Part shown: positions 32,404-41,793 of the stretch, piece by piece
Layout of the letters: each line of letters begins with the position of its first letter
How positions within the stretch are numbered: position 1 is the first letter of the stretch
NCBI GenBank assembly: GCA_905221125.1
Contig: CAJNBY010000009.1
Coordinates: 10,705-74,704 of the forward strand
Direction of reading: 5' to 3'
DNA length: 64,000 nucleotides
From: a bacterium
GTDB taxonomy: Bacteria; Bacillota; Bacilli; Lactobacillales; Streptococcaceae
Notes under the pieces: model-generated
What the model was told of the DNA's origin: nothing
What the model saw: only the letters and a program-made list of their open reading frames with translations
Database searches by the model: none
Made by a program: the position numbers and the translations under genes

Positions 32404-32724
32404 ATGGATACAAGTAAATGGATTGCATTCGCTCAAGCATTGGGAGTGGATTACAAGGCGCTGAAGCAGTTAATCGATACAAAGATTGACAACGCTATGT
32501 TAACGCAAGCTATTGAGCAGGCAAAAACAGCAGTTAAAAATGACCTTTTAGGTGATGGCGTACCTGAAAATCTCAATACGCTTAAAGAGCTCGCTGAGGA
32601 AATCGCTAAATTGAGCGGTAGCACTGAAGGCGCAGTCGTGCAGAAACTAGCTGACCTCGGCCGTCGTATCGACGAGTTTGCCAACCTTGACTTGGTCGCA
32701 ACATATAACGCGGCGAAAGCGTGA
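32404..32724 (+). CDS. Helical baseplate linker protein
   Basis: This 106-residue helical protein (LGVDYKALKQLIDTKIDNAM) sits between BppU-like and receptor-binding genes. In related phages this type of protein links fibres to the baseplate. Its stop overlaps the next start. Confidence 0.6.
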   Translation: MDTSKWIAFAQALGVDYKALKQLIDTKIDNAMLTQAIEQAKTAVKNDLLGDGVPENLNTLKELAEEIAKLSGSTEGAVVQKLADLGRRIDEFANLDLVATYNAAKA

Positions 32725-33446
32725 TTGCCATGAGCAATTTAGAGGAATTTGCTCAAGCGGTTGGCCGTGATGTGAAGGTGCTGAACCAAAAGCCGGAGCC
32801 AAGGCTGACATTGACAGGAAATACCCTCGGAATTGTCGGGGGTAATAATGTCACTCTACCTCTGCCAACAAACGTAGGTCACGAAATCCGTGGTACAGGC
32901 TCTCCAGAGGGCCGTATAACGGCCGAAATCGGTACGACCTATGTAGATGTTAATGTTACGAATGGCGCTCTTAAATGGATAAAAGAGAGCGGAAATGGCA
33001 ATACTGGCTGGCGTGTTCTGATTGGTGATACTGGCTGGAGGACATTGAATATAGCTTCAAAATTAGGAAGTTCGTTCGTAAAAATAAGACGGGTGAATAA
33101 TCTAGTTACTTATCAATTCGGAGGGCTTCAATGGGGCTGGTTTGGAATTGTGAGGCGTGGAAGCTACGGATATGCAGCTCAAACTACTGATAGTGAAAGA
33201 AACTGTAAGATAGTGAATGACAATGGAATACCAGAAGGCTTTAGAACACCTAACTCCTTGATAGGATCTATATACAACGACAGAGGTGTACCTTATGGAA
33301 CGTGGTATGTCGGAAATCCCCAGGACATGAACCACTTAAGATTTCAATTCTTAAACCCAGTACCAACCGACCGAGATATCGGGGATATTCGTGTGAGTTC
33401 CATCTCATACCTAACAGACGACCCTTGGCCAACAACATTGCCATAA
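32721..33446 (+). CDS. Putative receptor-binding/tip protein
   Basis: The 241-residue frame starts at GTG 32721 overlapping the previous stop (an ATG at 32730 is the alternative). It has an N-terminal shoulder-like segment (LEEFAQAVGRDVKVLNQK), a beta neck and a C-terminal aromatic-rich beta domain (QFGGLQWGWFGIVRRGSYGY). It is the last structural gene before the holin, the usual place for a receptor-binding protein. Target not identifiable. Confidence 0.65.
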   Translation: MIAMSNLEEFAQAVGRDVKVLNQKPEPRLTLTGNTLGIVGGNNVTLPLPTNVGHEIRGTGSPEGRITAEIGTTYVDVNVTNGALKWIKESGNGNTGWRVLIGDTGWRTLNIASKLGSSFVKIRRVNNLVTYQFGGLQWGWFGIVRRGSYGYAAQTTDSERNCKIVNDNGIPEGFRTPNSLIGSIYNDRGVPYGTWYVGNPQDMNHLRFQFLNPVPTDRDIGDIRVSSISYLTDDPWPTTLP

Positions 33447-33463
33447 AAGAAAGGAAAAAACAC

Positions 33464-33721
33464 ATGATTAATTGGAAATTACGACTACAAAATAAATTCT
33501 TTTACCTGTCTGCTATCCCAGCCTTCTTGCTTGTCTTGCAAGCTGGTGCAGCAGTCTTTGGGTATCATCTAGATTTGGGTGATATCGGCAACAAGCTGAT
33601 TTTGCTTGTTAATGCGGTATTCGTGTTCTTGACTGCTATCGGTCTTGTCAACGACCCGACGACAAGCGGGATCACAGACAGTACACGAGCTCTAGAATAC
33701 AAGAAACCAAGTGAGGAGTAA
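33464..33721 (+). CDS. Holin (phi LC3 type)
   Basis: This 85-residue protein starts at ATG 33464 after GAAAGGAAA. It reads [20 protein letters not shown] and has two hydrophobic helices separated by a short loop with GDIGN, as in phi LC3-family holins. It would let the amidase reach the wall at a timed moment. The open frame runs further upstream, but only in the antisense-free overlap of the tip gene and without a site. Confidence 0.88.
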   Translation: MINWKLRLQNKFFYLSAIPAFLLVLQAGAAVFGYHLDLGDIGNKLILLVNAVFVFLTAIGLVNDPTTSGITDSTRALEYKKPSEE

Positions 33722-33723
33722 GA

Positions 33724-34611
33724 ATGACAGTGAATATTGAAATCGCAATTGACTGGATGAAAGAGCGTGAAGGTAAGGTTTCTTACTCAATGGATTTGAG
33801 AGATGGGCCAGACTCTTACGACTGCTCTAGTTCGATTTACTACTCTCTCATGAGTGCTGGGGCAGTTTCAGCAGGTTGGGCGGTAAATACTGAATATGAA
33901 CACGACTGGCTGATTAAGAACGGGTATGAGCTCATTGCGGAGAACACACCTTGGGATGCTCAACGTGGAGATATCTTCATTTGGGGTCGCAAAGGATATT
34001 CTAGTGGTGCTGGTGGACATACTGGTATGTTTGTGGATGAAAACAACATTATCCACTGCAACTACCGCTTCGATGGAATCACTGTGAATGACCACGATGA
34101 TATTTGGATGTATGCAGGTCGTCCTTACTATTATATTTATCGCTTGACCAACTCAGACGCTCAACCTGATAGAATTGAAACAGGCTGGCAGAAGAATGAT
34201 ACAGGCACCTGGTATGTACACTCAGACGGAAGCTATCCAAAAGAGAAATTTGAGAAGATTGACGGCACTTGGTACTACTTCGACGGCTCAGGCTATATGC
34301 TTGCAGACCGCTGGAAGAAGCACACAGACGGCAACTGGTACTGGTTTGACCAATCGGGCGCAATGGCCACAGGTTGGAAGAAAATCGCTGAGAAGTGGTA
34401 CTATTTCGACGTAGAAGGTGCCATGAAGACGGGTTGGGTCAAGTATAAGGATACATGGTACTACCTAGACGGTAAAGAAGGCGCTATGGTATCTAATGCT
34501 TTTGTTCAATCAGCAGACAAGAAAGGCTGGTACTATCTCAAGCCAGACGGAACATTGGCAGACAAGCCAGAGTTCACGGTAGAGCCAGAAGGCTTGATTA
34601 CAACTAAATAA
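33724..34611 (+). CDS. pal: Choline-binding endolysin, Pal-like amidase
   Basis: This 295-residue lysin has an N-terminal Amidase_5/NlpC-P60-like domain (about 1-145) closely like pneumococcal phage Dp-1 Pal: [12 protein letters not shown] has the nucleophile Cys and GAGGHTGMF the His. The C-terminal half has about six choline-binding repeats (for example [28 protein letters not shown]). It should cut the MurNAc-L-Ala bond in walls with phosphocholine, so the host belongs to the pneumococcus/mitis/oralis group. ATG follows the holin stop by two bases. Confidence 0.92.
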   Translation: MTVNIEIAIDWMKEREGKVSYSMDLRDGPDSYDCSSSIYYSLMSAGAVSAGWAVNTEYEHDWLIKNGYELIAENTPWDAQRGDIFIWGRKGYSSGAGGHTGMFVDENNIIHCNYRFDGITVNDHDDIWMYAGRPYYYIYRLTNSDAQPDRIETGWQKNDTGTWYVHSDGSYPKEKFEKIDGTWYYFDGSGYMLADRWKKHTDGNWYWFDQSGAMATGWKKIAEKWYYFDVEGAMKTGWVKYKDTWYYLDGKEGAMVSNAFVQSADKKGWYYLKPDGTLADKPEFTVEPEGLITTK

Positions 34612-34642
34612 ATAGAAAGGAAATTTTCTAAAATGTTCTTTT

Positions 34643-34670
34643 ACCGCAGGCTCAGGCTTGCGGTTTTTTT
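34643..34670 (+). terminator. Terminator of the phage late operon
   Basis: ACCGCAGGC-TCAG-GCTTGCGGT (nine pairs, one wobble) followed by seven T, 30 bases after the lysin stop. Confidence 0.88.
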
Positions 34671-34722
34671 GTTTGAAAGTACTTTCTAAAATAAAAAAAG
34701 TTTAAATTCTTTGTTAAAACAC

Positions 34723-34751
34723 TTGACTACCGCATTGTAATGCTGTATAAT
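34723..34751 (+). promoter_or_regulatory. Strong promoter of the post-lysis cassette
   Basis: TTGACT (34723-34728), a 17-base spacer and TATAAT (34746-34751) form a near-consensus vegetative promoter, separate from the late operon by a terminator. It should be active in the lysogen. Confidence 0.85.
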
Positions 34752-34775
34752 AAATAATGTAAGGAGGTGATACAA

Positions 34776-34931
34776 ATGGACAACATAGACGAGTGGCTAG
34801 CAAGAGTCACAGTTGCAATAGGGATTGCAGTAGCAATCTCAAAAGAGAGTCGCTCTTGGTACAAGGTACTAAAAGAGCAAAATAAAAAAGCGAAAATCGC
34901 TCCCAAGTTTTGCAGACGGCGGAAGAGATAA
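34776..34931 (+). CDS. 51-residue small protein of the post-lysis cassette
   Basis: ATG follows AAGGAGGTG. The product begins MDNIDEWLARVTVAIGIAVA, so it has a short hydrophobic helix, and ends in a basic tail (CRRRKR). It is the first gene after the strong promoter. A membrane-active peptide or a lysogen-expressed small protein are both possible. Confidence 0.6.
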   Translation: MDNIDEWLARVTVAIGIAVAISKESRSWYKVLKEQNKKAKIAPKFCRRRKR

Positions 34932-34936
34932 TCGCT

Positions 34937-34970
34937 AAAGGGTAAGAGAGCGAAAGCTCTCCTTGCCTTT
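34937..34970 (+). other. Long hairpin with GAAA tetraloop
   Basis: GAGAGC-GAAA-GCTCTC (34946-34961) is extended by an outer AAAGG/CCTTT pair (34937-34970). It lacks a T-run. It lies between two small genes and may stabilise or process the mRNA. Confidence 0.5.
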
Positions 34971-35001
34971 CATTGTATAAGAAAGTGAGAGAAAAATCAA
35001 G

Positions 35002-35073
35002 ATGAAAATTATTTTATTTGTAGCAATTTTAGCGATCGCTATTGCTTGGTATTCAGGAGATAATAAAAAATGA
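35002..35073 (+). CDS. 23-residue hydrophobic peptide
   Basis: The frame reads MKIILFVAILAIAIAWYSGD then NKK, one membrane helix with a short charged end. It overlaps the next start (ATGA). Such peptides are found among type I toxins and small phage membrane proteins; the Shine-Dalgarno sequence is weak (GAGAGAAA). Confidence 0.5.
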   Translation: MKIILFVAILAIAIAWYSGDNKK

Positions 35074-35285
35074 GTAAAGCAGATTTTAACAAAATTCAAA
35101 AATTACTACAGACTGTGACAGCTTATAGAATTTCTAAAGCTACTGGAATTGGTGACACTACAATCAGCAGGTGGGTCACAGGTAAAACACCAATCGGAAA
35201 AATGAGTTTAGAAAATGCTATCAAATTAACAAATTATGCGGAGGAGCTAGACATGGAAAATGAAAAACAATTACTTGAAGAATAG
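35070..35285 (+). CDS. Small HTH protein at the prophage right end
   Basis: This 71-residue protein has a helix-turn-helix (TAYRISKATGIGDTTISRWV, about residues 17-36) and an acidic tail. It shares an ATGA overlap with the hydrophobic peptide gene, so the pair is co-translated. It may regulate the cassette promoter. Confidence 0.65.
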   Translation: MSKADFNKIQKLLQTVTAYRISKATGIGDTTISRWVTGKTPIGKMSLENAIKLTNYAEELDMENEKQLLEE

Positions 35286-35525
35286 GGAGGGAGAATTATT
35301 GTCAAAATAAAAACAGTGAAATTACTCACTGATCCTTTTGTAAACTATTAGAATTAAATAGCAACCTTCTCAACTATACGGGCAAAAGTGAATACGAAGA
35401 TGAATACGATTTAAAAAAACGATAGAAATTAATGGAAATGATTTAAAAGAAAAAATAAACAAAAACTAAACTATCAACAAGCAATGGAAAGTACTTGTAA
35501 ACACAAATTCTTTATACCATAGTTC
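35286..35525 (+). pseudogene. Decayed frame and probable prophage right boundary
   Basis: There is no intact gene in these 240 bases. One frame reads ENYCQNKNSEITH, TGA, then SFCKLLELNSNLLNYTGKSE and ends at TAG near 35425, suggesting a small gene broken by a stop codon. CAACTATACGGGCAA (35371-35385) is an inverted, slightly changed copy of the 19-mer at 112-130 and 4039-4057. attR should lie here or just right of it, but cannot be set without attL. Confidence 0.35.
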
Positions 35526-35554
35526 GTGACAGTTCCAGCTTTTTTTGATAAAAT
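35526..35554 (+). promoter_or_regulatory. tgt promoter
   Basis: GTGACA (35526-35531), 17 bases, TAAAAT (35549-35554) with TG one base before it. A short GCCC/GGGC hairpin (about 35565-35575) lies in the leader. If the prophage joint is upstream, tgt keeps its own promoter. Confidence 0.65.
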
Positions 35555-35585
35555 CATACAGTATGCCCTTGGGCACAAAGTATGA

Positions 35586-36764
<1,179 letters not shown>

Positions 36765-36783
36765 AATGGAATGGATATAAGCT

Positions 36784-36827
36784 AAAAATCCTAAGTTTTC
36801 TCTTAGGATTTTTCTTCTTTTTTTGAT
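36784..36827 (+). terminator. tgt terminator
   Basis: AAAAATCCTAAG (36784-36795) pairs with CTTAGGATTTTT (36802-36813), followed by a T-rich run to 36827. Confidence 0.88.
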
Positions 36828-36864
36828 AGAATAAAGTGTACAATGAAAGGAAGAATAAACTCGT

Positions 36865-38682
36865 ATGCGCATTAAATGGTTTTCCTTGATTAGGATTACA
36901 GGTTTACTTTTGGTACTCTTGTATCACTTCTTTCAGACGATCTTTCCTGGAGGATTTTTCGGGGTAGATGTCTTTTTCACATTTTCAGGTTTCCTGATTA
37001 CGGCTCTACTTATCGAAGAATTTTCTAAAAATCATGAGATTGATTTGATTGGATTTTTTAGGAGACGTTTTTATCGGATTGTGCCACCTGTGGTTTTGAT
37101 GGTCTTGGTAACCATGCCCTTTACCTTTCTAGTTCGCCAAGATTATGTGGCTGGAATTGGGGGTCAGATTGCGGGTGTTTTAGGCTTTATGACCAACTTC
37201 TATGAGCTCCTAACAGGTGGGAGTTATGAATCTCAGTTCATTCCTCATTTGTTTGTTCATAATTGGAGTTTGGCTGTTGAGGTGCACTACTATATTCTTT
37301 GGGGCTTGGCAGTTTGGTTCTTATCGAAACAGTTTAGATCAAATGGTCAGTTAAGAGGGATGGTTTTTCTCTTGTCTGCTGTTGCCTTCTTGATTAGTTT
37401 CTTCTCCATGTTTATTGGTAGTTTTCTAGTAACCTCTTATTCCTCTGTTTATTTCTCCAGTTTAACTCATGTCTATCCATTCTTTTTGGGAAGTATTCTA
37501 GCAACGATTGTAGGTGTTCGTCAGACGACTTCCCTAGTTAAGCAATTGGATAAAATCTGGGATTTACGCAAGACCCTTTTAGTTTTTGGGGGAGGTTTTG
37601 GCTTTTTAATCATTTTGACCTTCTTTGTCAAATTTACCTATCTATTTGCCTATCTTATAGGCTTCTTGCTTGCCAGCCTTGCAGCCATTGCTATGATTCT
37701 GGCGGCGCGAGTCTTGCATGAAAAGACTCCTAACGTGCAGGAGCCAAAGATTATTAGCTTTTTAGCAGATACTAGTTATGCGGTTTATCTTTTCCATTGG
37801 CCTTTCTATATCATTTTCTCGCAGTTGACAACAAATCTTCTTGCTGTCTTACTGACTTTGATTTTTTCTTATGGATTTGCCAGTCTGTCATTTTATGTGT
37901 TGGAACCTTGGATTGCAGGAAAGAACACACCTATTATACAAACCCTTCGTCCCCTACCTTATATCCATACAATCCTTGCAGCAAGTACAGGAATCTTGAC
38001 CATCATTGTCTGCACGGTGACCTTGTTGGCGCCACAAGTTGGAGCTTTTGAGACAGACTTAACTGTCAATGGCTTGAAGCAAGCCGCAACCAATATTGCC
38101 CAGACCAAGGTAATGGCAGAGCGGGCAGATGCAAACAGTCTGGGAATTGCTGATGGCACTATGTTAATTGGTGACTCGGTGGCTTTGAGGGCAAATACAG
38201 CACTACAGACAGCCCTTCCTGGAGCACAGATTAATGCGCAGGTCAGCAGAACAACCAAGACTGCCAATGAAATCATGCTAAACAATAGCCAGAATAAATT
38301 TTTACCTAAGATGGTGGTCATTGCAACTGGGGTAAATAATCCTGAAAATTACAAGGAAGACTGGGATAGTATCGTGAAAAATCTTCCAAAGGGGCACCAT
38401 ATGATTTTGGTGACACCTTATGAAGGAGATAAAACAAAAGAGACCTATGCCATCGTTGAGAAGGCTGCTGCCTACATGAGAGAATTGGCAGAGAAGACTC
38501 CTTATATCACGATAGCAGATTGGAATCAAGCTGCTAAGGAACATCCAGAGATCTGGACAGGAACAGACCAAGTCCATTTCGGAAGTGACACTAGTAAAAT
38601 TGAAGCAGGAGCTAAATTGTATGCAGATACCATTGCTACAGCTTTGCAAACAGCTCAAGACAAACCAGTCAAATCAAAATAA
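36865..38682 (+). CDS. oatA: Peptidoglycan O-acetyltransferase (OatA/Adr-like)
   Basis: This 605-residue membrane enzyme has an acyltransferase-3 domain of about ten helices (residues 1-380; early YHFFQTIFPGGFFGVDVFF, then FRRRFYRI) and an extracellular SGNH-hydrolase-like domain (about 430-600) with GDSVALRA and a C-terminal DQVHF box. This two-domain form moves acetyl groups across the membrane to peptidoglycan MurNAc, giving lysozyme resistance; pneumococcal Adr is of this type. Acceptor assignment is by family. Confidence 0.8.
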   Translation: MRIKWFSLIRITGLLLVLLYHFFQTIFPGGFFGVDVFFTFSGFLITALLIEEFSKNHEIDLIGFFRRRFYRIVPPVVLMVLVTMPFTFLVRQDYVAGIGGQIAGVLGFMTNFYELLTGGSYESQFIPHLFVHNWSLAVEVHYYILWGLAVWFLSKQFRSNGQLRGMVFLLSAVAFLISFFSMFIGSFLVTSYSSVYFSSLTHVYPFFLGSILATIVGVRQTTSLVKQLDKIWDLRKTLLVFGGGFGFLIILTFFVKFTYLFAYLIGFLLASLAAIAMILAARVLHEKTPNVQEPKIISFLADTSYAVYLFHWPFYIIFSQLTTNLLAVLLTLIFSYGFASLSFYVLEPWIAGKNTPIIQTLRPLPYIHTILAASTGILTIIVCTVTLLAPQVGAFETDLTVNGLKQAATNIAQTKVMAERADANSLGIADGTMLIGDSVALRANTALQTALPGAQINAQVSRTTKTANEIMLNNSQNKFLPKMVVIATGVNNPENYKEDWDSIVKNLPKGHHMILVTPYEGDKTKETYAIVEKAAAYMRELAEKTPYITIADWNQAAKEHPEIWTGTDQVHFGSDTSKIEAGAKLYADTIATALQTAQDKPVKSK

Positions 38683-38698
38683 CTTGTATTAAAAAGAG

Positions 38699-38724
38699 AA
38701 GAGTTGGAAAAATCCAGCTCTTTT
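38699..38724 (+). terminator. Terminator after the O-acetyltransferase gene
   Basis: AAGAGTTGG (38699-38707) pairs with CCAGCTCTT (38714-38722, one wobble), followed by T residues. Confidence 0.75.
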
Positions 38725-38742
38725 AAAATATCTCTAGAAAAT

Positions 38743-38783
38743 AGGTCTATACCATTTACAAATGAATCAGAAAGGTTTATAAT
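38743..38783 (+). promoter_or_regulatory. nagA promoter with NagR (dre)-like operator
   Basis: TTTACA (38755-38760), 17 bases, TATAAT (38778-38783) is a good promoter. AGGTCTATACCA (38743-38754) touches the -35 and matches the GntR/HutC-type dre palindrome (TGGTCTAGACCA-like) bound by NagR/YvoA, which is released by amino-sugar phosphates. Repression in the absence of GlcNAc is therefore likely. Confidence 0.7.
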
Positions 38784-38833
38784 GTAATTGACATAATAAA
38801 TATCAAAAGTAATCTTTTAAGGAGGTCATTATT

Positions 38834-39985
38834 ATGCCTAATTACGTTAAAGCGGATCAGTTTTTCTATCCATTTGGCATTCGTCGCGGTGGGTACTTAG
38901 AACTTGTTGATGGCAAATTTGGGAAACATGTGGATCAAATTCCTGAAGGAGCAGCGGTTCTTGACTATACTGGTTATAGCATTGCACCAGGTCTTGTGGA
39001 TACTCATATTCATGGATATGCAGGTGTAGATGTGATGGACAACAACATTGAAGGTACATTGCATACTATGAGTGAAGGACTTCTTAGTACCGGTGTTACC
39101 AGTTTCTTGCCCACAACTTTAACAGCCACTTATGAGCAATTGCTTGCAGTCACTGAAAATCTTGGAAACCATTATAAAGAAGCAACAGGTGCTAAGATTC
39201 GTGGGATTTATTATGAAGGTCCATATTTCACAGAAACTTTTAAGGGGGCACAAAATCCAACTTATATGAGAGACCCGGGTGTTGAGGAGTTTCATTCTTG
39301 GCAGGATGCTGCAAAAGGGATGCTAAATAAAATCGCTATTGCACCAGAACGTGATGGGGTGGAAGATTTTGTACGTACTATTACAGGTGAAGGTGTGACA
39401 GTTGCACTTGGACACTCAGATGCGACATTTGAACAAGCTAAGAAGGCAGTTGATGCTGGAGCGAGCGTTTGGGTACATGCCTACAATGGCATGCGTGGGT
39501 TGACTCACCGTGAGCTCGGTATGGTGGGAGCCATGTATGAATTGCCACATACTTATGCTGAATTGATTTGTGATGGTTATCACGTAGATCCAAAAGCTTG
39601 TGAGATTTTACTTAAGCAAAAGGGGACAGAAAACATCGCTCTTATTACGGACTGTATGACAGCTGGTGGGCTTGAAGACGGTGACTATATGTTGGGAGAA
39701 TTCCCTGTTGTAGTAGCAAATGGAACTGCACGTCTCAAATCTACTGGTAATTTGGCAGGTTCTATCCTCAAACTTAAAGATGGTATGAGAAATGTAGTCG
39801 AGTGGGGTATTGCAAATCCACACGAAGCGGTCATGATGGCTAGCCTCAACCCAGCAAAATCTGTTCACATTGATGATGTCTGTGGCCAAATCCGTGAAGG
39901 CTACGACGCAGACTTTATCGTACTAGATAAAGATTTGGAATTGGTAGCAACCTACCTAGACGGTGTGAAACGTTATCAAGCATAA
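38834..39985 (+). CDS. nagA: N-acetylglucosamine-6-phosphate deacetylase
   Basis: This 383-residue amidohydrolase removes acetate from GlcNAc-6-P, feeding glycolysis (via NagB) or wall synthesis. Signatures: PGLVDTHIHGYAGVDVMD metal motif, YYEGPY (metal Glu), GHSDATFEQA, HAYNGM, and the catalytic Asp in ITDCMTAGG. Start ATG follows AAGGAGG. Single-gene unit with its own promoter and terminator. Confidence 0.95.
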   Translation: MPNYVKADQFFYPFGIRRGGYLELVDGKFGKHVDQIPEGAAVLDYTGYSIAPGLVDTHIHGYAGVDVMDNNIEGTLHTMSEGLLSTGVTSFLPTTLTATYEQLLAVTENLGNHYKEATGAKIRGIYYEGPYFTETFKGAQNPTYMRDPGVEEFHSWQDAAKGMLNKIAIAPERDGVEDFVRTITGEGVTVALGHSDATFEQAKKAVDAGASVWVHAYNGMRGLTHRELGMVGAMYELPHTYAELICDGYHVDPKACEILLKQKGTENIALITDCMTAGGLEDGDYMLGEFPVVVANGTARLKSTGNLAGSILKLKDGMRNVVEWGIANPHEAVMMASLNPAKSVHIDDVCGQIREGYDADFIVLDKDLELVATYLDGVKRYQA

Positions 39986-39992
39986 GAGAGAA

Positions 39993-40024
39993 AGCAGAAG
40001 TTAGAGACTAGCTTCTGCTTTTTT
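39993..40024 (+). terminator. nagA terminator
   Basis: AGCAGAAG...CTTCTGCT with an inner TAG/CTA pair and six T. Confidence 0.88.
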
Positions 40025-40035
40025 ATGTATGGTAC

Positions 40036-40105
40036 TTTACCGGTAAATAAAAAAGTTAAAAAAATCACAAAAAAGCTTGAACAAACAAATGAAAGAGCTT
40101 ACAAT
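40036..40105 (+). promoter_or_regulatory. adh promoter with AdcR-like palindrome upstream
   Basis: The perfect palindrome TTTACCGGTAAA (40036-40047) differs from the AdcR zinc-repressor consensus TTAACYRGTTAA by one symmetrical base pair. Downstream, TTGAAC (40077-40082), 17 bases, TACAAT (40100-40105) forms a promoter reading into the zinc alcohol dehydrogenase. Zinc-responsive control is inferred, not shown. Confidence 0.5.
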
Positions 40106-40147
40106 TATATTATAAATAGTACAAATAAAAAAACGGAGGAGTGCTTT

Positions 40148-41206
40148 ATGAAAGCCTATACTTATGTTAAACCAGGACTTGCTTCTTTTGTTGATGTAGA
40201 CAAACCAGTGCTTCGCAAGCCAACAGACGCTATTGTGCGTATCGTAAAAACCACTATTTGTGGAACAGACCTCCATATTATCAAAGGGGATGTTCCTGCT
40301 TGCCAAAGTGGTACCATTCTTGGTCACGAAGGGATTGGGATTGTTGAAGAAGTTGGAGAAGGAGTTTCGAACTTCAAAAAAGGCGACAAGGTCTTGATTT
40401 CTTGTGTCTGTGCCTGTGGTAAATGCTACTACTGTAAAAAAGGAATTTATGCTCACTGTGAAGACGAAGGGGGCTGGATTTTCGGTCACTTGATTGATGG
40501 TATGCAGGCTGAATATCTACGTGTCCCTCATGCAGATAATACTCTTTACCACACTCCAGAAGACTTGTCAGATGAGGCTTTGGTTATGCTATCAGACATT
40601 CTGCCTACTGGATATGAAATTGGTGTCTTGAAAGGGAAAGTAGAACCTGGTTGTAGCGTAGCCATTATTGGTTCAGGACCAGTTGGATTGGCTGCTCTTT
40701 TGACAGCTCAATTCTACTCACCAGCTAAATTGATTATGGTGGACTTAGACGATAACCGCTTGGAAACTGCTTTATCATTCGGTGCGACTCATAAGGTTAA
40801 TTCTTCAGACCCTGAAAAAGCCATTAAAGAAATTTATGATTTGACAGATGGTCGTGGTGTAGATGTTGCTATCGAAGCTGTTGGTATTCCTGCAACATTT
40901 GATTTATGTCAAAAGATTATCGGTGTAGACGGAACAGTTGCCAACTGTGGTGTACATGGTAAACCAGTTGAATTCGATTTGGACAAGCTTTGGATTCGCA
41001 ACATCAATGTAACAACTGGTTTGGTATCTACAAATACAACTCCACAATTGTTGAAAGCTCTTGAAAGTCATAAGATTGAACCAGAAAAATTGGTCACTCA
41101 CTATTTCAAACTCAGTGAAATTGAAAAAGCCTATGAAGTCTTCGGTAAGGCAGCAGACCACCATGCTATTAAGGTCATCATCGAAAACGATATCTCAGAA
41201 GCCTAA
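40148..41206 (+). CDS. Zinc-dependent alcohol dehydrogenase
   Basis: This 352-residue MDR-family enzyme has catalytic-zinc motifs TTICGTDLHI and GHEGIGIVEEVG, four structural-zinc Cys (CVCACGKCYYCKKGIYAHC), and a Rossmann domain with GSGPVGLAAL and an acidic MVDLDDNR that prefers NAD(H). Oxidises or reduces small alcohols/aldehydes; true substrate unknown. The start at 40148 follows GGAGG; the longer open frame to 40025 covers the promoter and is rejected. Confidence 0.9.
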   Translation: MKAYTYVKPGLASFVDVDKPVLRKPTDAIVRIVKTTICGTDLHIIKGDVPACQSGTILGHEGIGIVEEVGEGVSNFKKGDKVLISCVCACGKCYYCKKGIYAHCEDEGGWIFGHLIDGMQAEYLRVPHADNTLYHTPEDLSDEALVMLSDILPTGYEIGVLKGKVEPGCSVAIIGSGPVGLAALLTAQFYSPAKLIMVDLDDNRLETALSFGATHKVNSSDPEKAIKEIYDLTDGRGVDVAIEAVGIPATFDLCQKIIGVDGTVANCGVHGKPVEFDLDKLWIRNINVTTGLVSTNTTPQLLKALESHKIEPEKLVTHYFKLSEIEKAYEVFGKAADHHAIKVIIENDISEA

Positions 41207-41244
41207 GTAGTAAAAAGATTTTTGAACATAAGCAAATAGAAATT

Positions 41245-41273
41245 CAGTCATCCATCAGATGGCTGGATTTTTT
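41245..41273 (+). terminator. Terminator after adh
   Basis: CAGTCATC-CATCA-GATGGCTG (one wobble), then GATTTTTT. Confidence 0.8.
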
Positions 41274-41352
41274 ATCGAAAAATTAAGAAATGAGCATATT
41301 TCTTTCCTTGTTTGGCGGAATTGGTTATAATATACGGTACAGAGGAATGAAT

Positions 41353-41718
41353 ATGTATCGTGTTATAGAAATGTATGGAGATTTTGAACCGTGGTGGTTC
41401 TTAGAAGGTTGGGAAGAAGATATTGTAGCAAGTAAGAAGTTTGACCAGTATTATGATGCTCTCAAATACTACAAGACTTGCTGGTTTCGATTGGAGCAAG
41501 AATCCCCTCTTTATAAAAGTAGAAGCGACTTGATGACCATTTTTTGGGACCCAGAAGACCAACGCTGGTGCGATGAATGTGATGAGTATTTACAACAATA
41601 CCATTCGTTGGCTCTTTTGCAGGATGAGCAGGTTATTCCAGATGAAAAACTACGCCCAGGCTATGAAAAACAAACTGGTCAGGAAAGGCATCGTTCTTGC
41701 CGTATGAAATTAAAATAG
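41353..41718 (+). CDS. DUF1033 family protein
   Basis: This 121-residue acidic protein (MYRVIEMYGDFEPWWFLEGW; later FWDPEDQRWCDECDEYLQQY) is a conserved lactic-acid-bacterial protein that commonly lies just before the comG operon. Function unknown. ATG 41353 has better spacing to AGAGGA than the ATG two codons before. A terminator separates it from comGA. Confidence 0.8.
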   Translation: MYRVIEMYGDFEPWWFLEGWEEDIVASKKFDQYYDALKYYKTCWFRLEQESPLYKSRSDLMTIFWDPEDQRWCDECDEYLQQYHSLALLQDEQVIPDEKLRPGYEKQTGQERHRSCRMKLK

Positions 41719-41723
41719 AGAAA

Positions 41724-41749
41724 AGTAACTTTTTTGGAGTTGCTTTTTT
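41724..41749 (+). terminator. Terminator before the comG operon
   Basis: AGTAACT (41724-41730) pairs with AGTTGCT (41738-41744), with T-run. It insulates the competence operon from upstream transcription. Confidence 0.65.
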
Positions 41750-41765
41750 ATTTTTTCCAACTCTT

Positions 41766-41773
41766 TGCGAATA
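41766..41773 (+). promoter_or_regulatory. cin-box (ComX/SigX promoter) for comG
   Basis: TGCGAATA, one base from the TACGAATA consensus recognised by ComX-RNA polymerase, preceded by CTCTT and lying 20 bases before the comGA start. It makes the operon a late competence unit driven by the comX gene at the far end of this window. Confidence 0.85.
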
Positions 41774-41793
41774 GTATAGGTGAGGAGGTAAGT

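Noticed and set aside
38683..41352. BOX, RUP or SPRITE repeats in the intergenic regions
   Set aside because: Intergenic stretches of the core part are short and filled with terminators and promoters; none of the recalled repeat signatures is present.
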